Assembly (NCBI GenBank): GCA_020053185.1
Contig: JAGVNP010000252.1
Span: 1-6,052, forward strand
Direction of reading: 5' to 3'
DNA length: 6,052 nt
Origin: Deltaproteobacteria bacterium
Lineage (GTDB): Bacteria; Desulfobacterota; Desulfomonilia; UBA1062
Below the pieces are notes generated by a model. It worked only from the letters and a program-made list of their open reading frames with translations. It was not told the origin of the DNA and did not search any database. A program made the position numbers and the translations under genes. Of this stretch, positions 1 through 5,681 are shown one piece after another. Position 1 is the first letter of the stretch, and the number at the start of each line of letters is the position of its first letter.

Positions 1-384
1 GAAGAAAAAATGATCGATAATGAAACATCTAGAAATCAAGTAAAGCCAATTCTTAAAGATTTTTTATTGAAAATGTTTGAATTTGCCACAATATTTAAAC
101 ATCCAAAATTTGAGGCAGAACGTGAATGGAGACTGATTTCTCTTTTTTCGGTCGATTCTCCCGACGGCATAGAGTTTCGGGAAGGAATATCTACCATTAT
201 TCCATATATTACAAGAAATCTTACAAAAGAAAATGAGGATTTTAGTATAAGACGCCTTATTGTTGGGCCTACACAAGACAAGGCGTTATCAAAGGAAGCT
301 GTTAAAACTTTTCTTACAGTCAATAAGGTAGAGTTTAGAGATGGGGATATTGTTTCTTCGGAAATTCCTTATCGTAATTTGTAA
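1..384 (+). CDS. DUF2971 domain protein, C-terminal part (5' truncated by window edge)
   Basis: The frame is open to base 1: three codons precede the first ATG at 10, and that ATG has no convincing ribosome binding site, so the true start is probably outside the window. What is visible (about 127 residues, stop TAA at 382-384) matches my memory of the C-terminal half of DUF2971 proteins: an 'FKHPKFEAEREWRLI' block, a later 'IVGPTQD' strand, and a final 'VSSEIPYR' close to the C terminus. DUF2971 proteins have no established biochemical function; they are often scattered accessory genes. There is no signal peptide or membrane segment in the visible part. The DNA is distinctly AT-rich (16 G/C in the first 60 bases, against 28 in 721-780 inside pdxS), which suggests a different origin from the metabolic genes. 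Family assignment is fairly secure; function is unknown. Confidence 0.75.
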   Translation, partial: EEKMIDNETSRNQVKPILKDFLLKMFEFATIFKHPKFEAEREWRLISLFSVDSPDGIEFREGISTIIPYITRNLTKENEDFSIRRLIVGPTQDKALSKEAVKTFLTVNKVEFRDGDIVSSEIPYRNL

Positions 385-470
385 GGAAATTGATTCTTTT
401 ATGTCCTCGGTTTAGGGGGGGACCGAAAAGTCAAGATAACTTGCCAATATGGTGAATTTTGGGGGTCCCC

Positions 471-640
471 TTGAAACCGGCGAGAAGCGTAAGGAAAAAT
501 ACGAAAAGAGCAACCGTCTGAGCGAAGCGAATTGGTTGCGGCGGATTTTTCCTGAGCATCGCAGCGTACCCTTAAGGGCGGTTTCGTGGGGCGCCCTTTC
601 TTTCGGTTCCTTTCTTATGGGTCGAGCAAAGAAAGGAACA
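471..640. repeat. Repeat-like intergenic module made of nested inverted repeats
   Basis: Several perfect inverted repeats are packed into about 150 bases. Outer stem: AGGAAAAAT 492-500 with ATTTTTCCT 545-553. Nested inside it: GCAACC 510-515 with GGTTGC 534-539. Next come a perfect palindrome CCCTTAAGGG (569-578), a 7-bp stem AAGGGCG 574-580 with CGCCCTT 592-598, the palindrome GGGCGCCC (589-596), and an 11-bp stem 606-616 with 629-639. GC is higher than in the gene to the left. I have an unverified memory of similar text ('RRIFPEHRSVPLRA' when translated) recurring between genes in various Proteobacteria-like and Nitrospirota-like genomes, which would make this one copy of a dispersed intergenic repeat. 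In this window it occurs once, so the repeat status is inference; the inverted repeats are directly seen. Confidence 0.5.
606..639. repeat. Perfect 11-bp inverted repeat next to the pdxST promoter
   Basis: GTTCCTTTCTT (606-616) and AAGAAAGGAAC (629-639) are exact reverse complements separated by 12 bases. The right arm ends 9 bases before the -35 box at 649. No T-run follows on either strand, so it is not a standard intrinsic terminator. It is probably the end of the larger repeat-like module, but it could also bind a regulator or form a hairpin in read-through transcripts. Confidence 0.6.
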
Positions 641-648
641 TGCGGCTA

Positions 649-677
649 TTGACACCCATACCACTCTCTTCTAATAT
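649..677 (+). promoter_or_regulatory. Sigma-70-type promoter for pdxST
   Basis: A perfect -35 box TTGACA (649-654) is followed, after 17 bases, by TAATAT (672-677), which matches the TATAAT consensus at four of six positions. Predicted transcription start is near 684, leaving a leader of about 24 bases that contains only the ribosome binding site of pdxS. The leader is too short for a riboswitch or attenuator, so any control would act at the DNA. Confidence 0.6.
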
Positions 678-696
678 ATGCGCTTCGACTAAATAT

Positions 697-702
697 GGAG
701 GG
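697..702 (+). promoter_or_regulatory. Ribosome binding site of pdxS
   Basis: GGAGGG lies five bases before the ATG at 708. It fixes the pdxS start and agrees with the family's usual N terminus (short, then an [14 protein letters not shown] segment). Confidence 0.8.
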
Positions 703-707
703 TATAC

Positions 708-1592
708 ATGAGCGATAAAGACAGAAGAGTATTAAACAGGGGTCTTGCCCAAATGCTGAAAGGCGGAGTGATCATGGATGTGACCACGCCAGAGCATGCA
801 AAGATCGCTGAAGAGGCTGGTGCAGTTGCAGTAATGGCCCTTGAGAAAATACCGGCAGACATCAGGGCATCCGGTGGCGTAGCACGCATGAGTGATCCTG
901 CGATGATAAAGGCGATCAAAAAAGCAGTATCTATCCCTGTAATGGCAAAGGTGAGAATCGGCCATTTTGTAGAGGCGCAGATCCTGGAAGCTCTTGAGAT
1001 TGACTATATCGATGAGAGCGAAGTTCTCACCCCTGCTGACGAGGAAAACCATATTGACAAGCATTTGTTCAAAATTCCTTTTGTATGCGGATGCAGAGAT
1101 CTTGGAGAAGCCTTACGCCGTATAGGTGAAGGAGCATCCATGATACGGACAAAAGGAGAGGCTGGAACCGGCAATGTGGTTGAGGCAGTACGGCATATGA
1201 GGGCAGTGATATCGCAGATTAGCCGTTTGGCATCCATGAAAGACGACGAAGTGTATGCATTTGCAAAAGAGCTGAGAGCTCCGCTTGATCTGGTATTTGA
1301 GACCAAGAAACTCGGAAGACTGCCTGTGGTGAATTTTGCTGCTGGCGGAATTGCAACACCTGCAGATGCAGCACTCATGATGCAGCTTGGCGCAGATGGA
1401 GTCTTTGTAGGCTCAGGCATATTCAAGTCCCAGGACCCCAAAGCCAGAGCACGTGCAATTGTAGAAGCAACCACACATTTCAATGATCCGAAGATAATTG
1501 CAAAGGTATCTGAAGGTCTTGGAGATGCCATGAAGGGTGTTGATATTGCAACAATGCCCAAAGAGCAGCTCATCTCCACGCGGGGCTGGTAA
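708..1592 (+). CDS. pdxS: Pyridoxal 5'-phosphate synthase, synthase subunit PdxS
   Basis: PdxS condenses ribose 5-phosphate (or ribulose 5-phosphate), glyceraldehyde 3-phosphate and ammonia into PLP in the cytoplasm, the DXP-independent vitamin B6 route. The 294-residue protein is of normal family length and is a single (beta/alpha)8 barrel. Visible hallmarks are Asp24 in 'VIMDV', Lys81 in '[10 protein letters not shown]' (the lysine that binds the pentose substrate), and Lys149 in 'MIRTKGE' (the second, relay lysine). The phosphate-binding loops are 'EAGTGN' 151-156, 'FAAGGIATP' 210-218 and 'VGSGIFKS' 234-241. Residue numbers coincide with those I recall for the Bacillus subtilis enzyme, so no key residue is missing. 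The family forms a dodecamer of two hexameric rings that docks up to twelve PdxT subunits. The gene starts the pdxST operon, with its own promoter at 649-677, and its stop codon directly touches the pdxT start. Identification is essentially certain. Confidence 0.98.
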   Translation: MSDKDRRVLNRGLAQMLKGGVIMDVTTPEHAKIAEEAGAVAVMALEKIPADIRASGGVARMSDPAMIKAIKKAVSIPVMAKVRIGHFVEAQILEALEIDYIDESEVLTPADEENHIDKHLFKIPFVCGCRDLGEALRRIGEGASMIRTKGEAGTGNVVEAVRHMRAVISQISRLASMKDDEVYAFAKELRAPLDLVFETKKLGRLPVVNFAAGGIATPADAALMMQLGADGVFVGSGIFKSQDPKARARAIVEATTHFNDPKIIAKVSEGLGDAMKGVDIATMPKEQLISTRGW

Positions 1593-2195
1593 ATGATTAT
1601 AGGTATACTCGGACTGCAAGGTGATGTGGCAGAACACATCACCTACCTCTGCCTGCAGGGCATTGTTGCCAGGGTGATTAAAAAGCCGCATGAGCTTGAA
1701 GGCATAGAAGGGCTTATCATCCCAGGAGGAGAAAGCACCACCATCTCAAAGCTTCTTGTCTCATCCGGACTTTTGCAGCCGATCAAAGCCCTGATCGACG
1801 AAGGACTTCCTGTGTGGGGAACATGCGCTGGTGTAATACTTTTGTCCCAGGAAGGGCTTCTTGAATCTGCGCCAGTAAAGGCTACCAGAAATGCATACGG
1901 CGCACAGATCCACAGTTTTATTGGTCATGGTAAAATAGCAGGAAAAATAACGCCTATGGTCTTTATACGTGCGCCAAAGATTGAATGGCTATCTCCTGAT
2001 GTTGAAGTGCTATCAACGCTAGATGGTAATATTGTTGCAGCACGCCACAAAAATATCCTTCTCACCGCGTTTCATCCGGAGCTCACAAAGGATTGCACTA
2101 TACTTGATATCTTTTTGGAGATGATCGCTGCTCAAAAATCAAAAAGCAAATCCAGCCAGATACAGAACACCAGGCTCCAGGCTAACGCTTTATAA
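1593..2195 (+). CDS. pdxT: Pyridoxal 5'-phosphate synthase, glutaminase subunit PdxT
   Basis: PdxT hydrolyses glutamine and channels ammonia to PdxS. It is a class I (triad) glutamine amidotransferase: the oxyanion-region motif 'PGGEST' is at 44-49, the nucleophile Cys78 sits in 'WGTCAGVILL', and the His161/Glu163 pair lies in 'AFHPEL'. Other family blocks are 'GILGLQGDVAEH' near the N terminus, 'RNAYGAQ' 99-105 and 'FIRAPKI' 124-130. The usual 'GRQ' of many bacterial homologues reads 'GAQ' here (Ala104). At 200 residues the length is normal, but the last 20 or so residues after 'EMIAAQ' form a Lys/Ser-rich, probably disordered tail that many homologues lack. The ATG follows the pdxS TAA with no spacer (TAAATG), and the only upstream Shine-Dalgarno-like sequence is a GGGG at 1582-1585 inside pdxS, so translation is probably coupled. 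Transcription may end at the hairpin 2212-2239. Confidence 0.97.
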   Translation: MIIGILGLQGDVAEHITYLCLQGIVARVIKKPHELEGIEGLIIPGGESTTISKLLVSSGLLQPIKALIDEGLPVWGTCAGVILLSQEGLLESAPVKATRNAYGAQIHSFIGHGKIAGKITPMVFIRAPKIEWLSPDVEVLSTLDGNIVAARHKNILLTAFHPELTKDCTILDIFLEMIAAQKSKSKSSQIQNTRLQANAL

Positions 2196-2211
2196 ATTCC
2201 TGCAAAAAGAA

Positions 2212-2239
2212 AAAGGGGATTGCGCATGCAATCCCCTTT
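2212..2239. terminator. Bidirectional intrinsic terminator between convergent operons
   Basis: AAAGGGGATTGC (2212-2223) pairs perfectly with GCAATCCCCTTT (2228-2239) around a four-base loop, giving a 12-bp stem. Read on the minus strand, for the thiolase unit, the stem is followed by a strong U-rich tract (TTTTCTTTTT when extended past the stem), a textbook terminator 28 bases after the thiolase stop. Read on the plus strand, after pdxT, the tail is only TTTAATG, so it should work less well in that direction. It is the only terminator-like structure in the 71-base gap between the two stop codons. Confidence 0.85.
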
Positions 2240-2266
2240 AATGATTCGATCTGAATTTTAAAAAAC

Positions 2267-3442
2267 TTATTTTACCTTTTCCCAAAGGCTTGCATTGGCA
2301 TTGCCGAAGCCGCCGCAAAGTGTTGCTACACCGTATTTGGCATCTTTGAAATCAGTCTTCATGACATTGTTCAATGTTACAATAACCCTGCATCCTGATT
2401 CGCCAAGCGGATGACCAAGTGCCAAAGCACCGCCCCATACATTGACGTTCTCAAATGGTGCGTTCTGCGCAACACCGAGAGTTCTCAAGACAGCTAGGGC
2501 CTGACTTGCAAATGCCTCGTTGAGTTCCCATACGCCGATATCTTTTGACGTAAGTCCTTTTCTTTCAAGGAGTTTTTTCACTGCAAATATCGGGCCTGCA
2601 CCCATTACTGTAGGATCGTTTCCTGCCATTGCACCGCCTGCATATTTGAGGTGATAGGAAAGACCAAGAGCATCAGCCTTATCCCTGCTCATAAGAAGCA
2701 GAGCTGCAGCGCCTGTGGTAAGAGGTGAAGATGTTGCAGCTGTCACTACACCGCCTGGTTTAAAAGGAGACTGCAAGGTTGCCATTTTTTCAAGGGAAAC
2801 ATCTCCTCTTATCCACTGGTCAACATCAACCATGAATTTGGTGCCGTCTTCTTTCTCTCCCTCGATAGGCACGATCTCTTTCTTGAATTTGCCTGAATCT
2901 CTGGCTTCCACTGCCTTTTTGTTGCTCCAGTATGCCATGAGATCCATATCTTTTCTGTCGATCTTGTACATTTCAGCTACTTTTTCTGCAGTAGAACCCA
3001 TTGGGATGTCTGCTATATTGTAGCGGTTTAAAAGCCTGGGCGGAAAATCTATGGCAAATGCCATGGGCACATGCTGCATATCCTCTACGCCTGCAGCTAT
3101 ATAGATATCGCCTTCACCGCACATAATTGCCCGTGCAGCATGCTCGGTTGCAGCCATGCCTGACGGACACTGCTGACAAATCCCGTTTGTAGCAACTGAC
3201 TCTGGAAATCCACCAGCCAGCCAGCCAAGTCTGGCGATGTCATTCTGCATACCAGCCTGGTTAGCTGTGCCGCAGAAAACTGCCTCTACATCCTCTGGTT
3301 TTACTTTTGGATTGCGCGCAAAAAGTGCTTCATAGACCTTGGTAAGGATTTCATCAGGCCTGACATTTCTGAGCCATCCCTTTTCCGCATGTGCACGAAC
3401 ATTCGGTGACCGTACACCATCAATAATTACACATTCTTTCAT
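2267..3442 (-). CDS. Thiolase family protein (acetyl-CoA C-acyltransferase), probably beta-oxidation type
   Basis: Thiolases cleave 3-ketoacyl-CoA with CoA to acetyl-CoA and a shortened acyl-CoA, or run the reverse condensation. At 391 residues it has the usual length for this cytoplasmic two-domain fold. The catalytic set is present: nucleophile Cys92 in 'QQCPSGMAA', 'NEAF' 308-311, His344 in 'GGALALGHPLGESG', and the acid/base Cys376 in 'VATLCGGFGNA'. The last two blocks fit the standard thiolase signatures. The first does not: Pro follows the nucleophile, and Cys89 three residues earlier creates a CxxC. The 'SSPLTTGAAALL' segment (238-250) resembles FadA/FadI-type degradative thiolases more than biosynthetic PhaA types. 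The ATG is preceded by AAGGGGG (3447-3453), four bases away. It lies 52 bases downstream of the acyl-CoA ligase gene on the same strand and is probably cotranscribed with it, which supports a role in fatty acid breakdown. Substrate chain length cannot be judged from the sequence. Confidence 0.9.
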   Translation of the reverse strand: MKECVIIDGVRSPNVRAHAEKGWLRNVRPDEILTKVYEALFARNPKVKPEDVEAVFCGTANQAGMQNDIARLGWLAGGFPESVATNGICQQCPSGMAATEHAARAIMCGEGDIYIAAGVEDMQHVPMAFAIDFPPRLLNRYNIADIPMGSTAEKVAEMYKIDRKDMDLMAYWSNKKAVEARDSGKFKKEIVPIEGEKEDGTKFMVDVDQWIRGDVSLEKMATLQSPFKPGGVVTAATSSPLTTGAAALLLMSRDKADALGLSYHLKYAGGAMAGNDPTVMGAGPIFAVKKLLERKGLTSKDIGVWELNEAFASQALAVLRTLGVAQNAPFENVNVWGGALALGHPLGESGCRVIVTLNNVMKTDFKDAKYGVATLCGGFGNANASLWEKVK

Positions 3443-3494
3443 ATTACCCCCTTGTTATATTTTTGTTTTCTTTATTTTGCTTTTCTATTTACTT

Positions 3495-5498
3495 TCAATT
3501 GCCATACATGGATTCAATTAACTGCTTATACTTCTCATTTATAATTCTGCGCTTGAACTTCAGCGTCGGAGTAAGCTCTCCTGTTTCTACAGTAAAAGGC
3601 GTGTCAAGAACAGCGTAATATTTTATCTGCTCATAACGTGCCAGATCAGTATTCACTTCGTCTACCTGTTTCTTGATAAGCTCCTTGATCTGGGTATTAG
3701 CTACAAGCTCTTTTTCCGTAGCTGCCTGGATTCCGTTGGTCTTTGCAAACCTTTTTATCTCCTTGAAGTCAGGCACAACCAGTGCAGTTATATACTTTCT
3801 ACCGTCGCCGGTAAGACATGCCTGGTCAATATAGGGTTTTGCAATTAGGGAAAGCTCTATTGGATGCGGTGCAATATTTTTTCCGCCTGAGGTTACAAAG
3901 ATCTCTTTCTTCCGGTCCGTGATACTTAGGAAACCTTCTTTATCAAATTCTCCGATATCTCCTGTCTTGAACCAGCCATCATCGGTAAATGAATCTTTTG
4001 TCTCTTCAGGCATGTTCCAGTATCCCTTGAATACCTGCGGCCCTTTGACCAGTATCTCTCCGTCATCAGCAAGTTTTTCTTCTGTCCAGATCACAGGCCT
4101 GCCAACTGTGCCAGGCTTTACCTGCAGTCTGTGCGCAATCGTATTGTAAGCAATAGAAAGTTTTAAAGAGCGGATCGGATTGGTATAAGGGGATTTGCCT
4201 TTTGCCTGCTGGGTAACCATGAGATCAACAGTCCAGTCAACCATCTTCTTTTTAAACCAACCCAAGCTATCTATATCAACATCTCTGAATTCAGGCTCAT
4301 TGAAGTTTATCACAGGAGCAGTCTCTGTAAGTCCGTACCCTTCATTGAGCTGAACCCCCAATGATCTCATAAATACACATACCTCTTTTGAAAGCTTGCC
4401 TCCTCCTGAGACTGCAAGCACGAGCCTGTCAAGGCCTGCCTGCTTTTTCAGCTTATTAAAGACAAGAATATTTGCAAGCGAGAACTGGAGCAGATCTGTT
4501 TGGGCCATGCGCGAGCCTGTGGCCATGCTCTGGGCAAATTTTTCGCCCTGACGTAGCGCCCATTCAAAGATTTTCTGCAATGTCTTATTCTGCCTCGACA
4601 CGGCAGATCGTATAGTGTCATAGGTTTTTTCATAGAACCTGGGTATACTGATAATTGCATTTGGTCTTAAGTCTAAAAGATTTTTAGGAATCGTATCAAA
4701 ACTTTCTGCAAAAGCAAGGATGCCACCTAATTTAAGCGCCCCTACATGGTAGTCGCTTGACCTGCCATACACATGACACAGGGGTAGATGCACAAGGTGA
4801 AGTAGGTGTTGATCAAGCTCAGCCTGACGTTTCATAAGGGTGGAGTTAGAAGCCTGGTGCATATTTGCTACCCAGTTTGACTGGGTAAGTATCGCTCCTT
4901 TTGGCCGCCCCGTAGTGCCAGAGGTATATATAATGGAGACAACATCTTCTGGCTTTACTTCCTGTATATTTGCTTCTACTACCTTTCTATCACCCTTCCT
5001 GCCCAATGCCATTACCTCGGTAAAGGTGTATACCCCTTGTGGTTTATCTCCATCCCATGAGCACATGTTTATGATGGCTTTCACAGACGATTCTTCTGTT
5101 TTAATCTTAAGTGTCATCTCTGCCTTATCCTGGGTGGATGTAATCACGATCTTGGAACCGCTGTCTTTTACCATAAACCCAAGCTCGTCTTTGGTAAGTG
5201 TCGGGTAAAGGGGAACTTCAATTGCCTCACATGCCTGGATTGCCTGATCAGCAATAATCCACCGCGGCCTGCTCTCAGAAAATATTGCTACACGGTCTCC
5301 CTTGTTCAGCCCGAGGCTAATGAGTCCCAGTGCAAAGTCGATTACCTCTTCCTGAGCCTCTTTCCAGGTGATGGAGCGCCAGTCCTTTGTGGGCCGGCCT
5401 TCTTTGTCAAATTTCCCCATAAGCAATGCATGCTTGTCTCCATACTGCAAAGCCTTGTTATGAAATATTCCGCAAAGTGTATCGTCTCTGTATGACAT
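3495..5498 (-). CDS. Long-chain fatty-acid--CoA ligase, AMP-forming (FadD15-like)
   Basis: It activates a fatty acid to acyl-AMP and then acyl-CoA, the entry step of fatty acid use; such enzymes are cytoplasmic or peripheral to the membrane. Using the start at 5498 (667 residues), the ANL-superfamily core motifs appear in order: P-loop 'IIYTSGTTGRPKG' 189-201, 'LPLCHVYGR' 238-246, 'NEGYGLTETAP' 385-395, 'GWFKTGD' 508-514 with the ATP-ribose-binding Asp514, hinge 'TDRKKEIF' 527-534, and 'LTPTLKFKR' 642-650 with the catalytic lysine Lys647. An in-frame ATG lies six codons upstream (5516), but the strong Shine-Dalgarno GGAGGAGG sits between the two, so 5498 is preferred. The protein is longer than the roughly 600 residues common in this family, mostly because of an extra basic segment of about 55 residues (405-461) between 'TETAP' and 'GTVGRP'. 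It is the first gene of a probable two-gene operon with the thiolase, driven by the promoter at 5543-5571. Confidence 0.93.
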   Translation of the reverse strand: MSYRDDTLCGIFHNKALQYGDKHALLMGKFDKEGRPTKDWRSITWKEAQEEVIDFALGLISLGLNKGDRVAIFSESRPRWIIADQAIQACEAIEVPLYPTLTKDELGFMVKDSGSKIVITSTQDKAEMTLKIKTEESSVKAIINMCSWDGDKPQGVYTFTEVMALGRKGDRKVVEANIQEVKPEDVVSIIYTSGTTGRPKGAILTQSNWVANMHQASNSTLMKRQAELDQHLLHLVHLPLCHVYGRSSDYHVGALKLGGILAFAESFDTIPKNLLDLRPNAIISIPRFYEKTYDTIRSAVSRQNKTLQKIFEWALRQGEKFAQSMATGSRMAQTDLLQFSLANILVFNKLKKQAGLDRLVLAVSGGGKLSKEVCVFMRSLGVQLNEGYGLTETAPVINFNEPEFRDVDIDSLGWFKKKMVDWTVDLMVTQQAKGKSPYTNPIRSLKLSIAYNTIAHRLQVKPGTVGRPVIWTEEKLADDGEILVKGPQVFKGYWNMPEETKDSFTDDGWFKTGDIGEFDKEGFLSITDRKKEIFVTSGGKNIAPHPIELSLIAKPYIDQACLTGDGRKYITALVVPDFKEIKRFAKTNGIQAATEKELVANTQIKELIKKQVDEVNTDLARYEQIKYYAVLDTPFTVETGELTPTLKFKRRIINEKYKQLIESMYGN

Positions 5499-5503
5499 AT
5501 AAA

Positions 5504-5511
5504 CCTCCTCC
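5504..5511 (-). promoter_or_regulatory. Ribosome binding site deciding the acyl-CoA ligase start
   Basis: On the minus strand GGAGGAGG ends five bases before the ATG at 5496-5498. The alternative ATG at 5514-5516 lies upstream of this site and has no comparable sequence before it, so the longer frame (six extra residues, MQEEVY) is unlikely to be the main product. Confidence 0.85.
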
Positions 5512-5542
5512 TGCATTCGTACTTCAATCCTGCAACTGTATT

Positions 5543-5571
5543 ATTTTATCATCTGTTAAAAGAGGTGTCAA
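5543..5571 (-). promoter_or_regulatory. Strong sigma-70 promoter with extended -10 for the ligase-thiolase operon
   Basis: On the minus strand a perfect TTGACA (-35, 5566-5571) is followed after exactly 17 bases by TAAAAT (-10, 5543-5548), five of six matches to consensus, preceded by TGA giving an extended -10 (TGnTAAAAT). Predicted start is near 5536, giving a leader of about 38 bases before the ATG at 5498. The -35 box lies inside an imperfect palindrome, GAGGTGTC/AACATCTC (5562-5577, six of eight pairs), which could be a repressor site. Confidence 0.75.
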
Positions 5572-5582
5572 CATCTCAAGAC

Positions 5583-5611
5583 CAGGATTCCTGCTAAAAA
5601 ATAATTTTTTA
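5583..5611. promoter_or_regulatory. Palindrome and A/T block upstream of the ligase promoter
   Basis: CAGGATTCCTG (5583-5593) is a perfect 11-base palindrome centred about 52 bases upstream of the predicted start. It is followed by TAAAAAA/TTTTTTA (5595-5601 with 5605-5611), an A/T-only inverted repeat in the position of a distal UP element. Activator binding or alpha-subunit contact would fit the spacing, but neither can be shown from sequence. The A/T inverted repeat could also slow transcription arriving from the gene to the right. The rest of 5612-5681 shows no further structure that I can support. Confidence 0.35.
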
Positions 5612-5681
5612 TACTGCTTCCCGACGATTCAATGCCAGGCGCCTATTCCCGTTTAGGGCTGATCAAAAAAATCTCATCAAA

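Larger units (their letters stand above)
385..707. other. Intergenic region without a credible gene; structured DNA plus pdxST promoter
   Basis: No credible protein gene lies in these 323 bases. A 67-codon open frame at 449-652 (+) has no Shine-Dalgarno sequence, runs through nested inverted repeats, and ends inside the -35 box of the pdxS promoter; I treat it as non-coding. The left part (385-470) has a short stem TCGGT/ACCGA (407-411 with 422-426) and an alternative longer-range pairing of GGGGACC (418-424) with GGTCCCC (464-470). Neither is followed by a T-run, so a terminator for the upstream gene is not evident. The middle (471-640) is the repeat-like module described separately. The right part (641-707) carries the promoter and ribosome binding site of pdxS. 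Confidence 0.7.

Noticed and set aside
449..652. 67-codon open frame on the plus strand
   Set aside because: It has no ribosome binding site, lies almost entirely within nested inverted repeats, and its stop codon is part of the pdxS -35 box. The translation reflects the repeat element, not a likely gene.
684..707. Possible riboswitch or attenuator before pdxS
   Set aside because: The predicted leader is only about 24 bases, with no hairpin, leader peptide or terminator. I know of no PLP riboswitch that would fit.
1004..1642. Long open frame antisense to pdxS
   Set aside because: It lies opposite a gene with complete family motifs. Its length follows from the codon pattern of pdxS, and it has no recognisable domain.
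5595..5611. A/T-only inverted repeat as an intrinsic terminator for the right-edge gene
   Set aside because: The stem has no G/C pairs and would be too weak for a terminator; it fits better as an A/T-rich promoter flank.
5426..5656. Plus-strand open frame over the ligase promoter
   Set aside because: It overlaps the ligase start, its ribosome binding site and its promoter, with no ribosome binding site of its own and no familiar motif.
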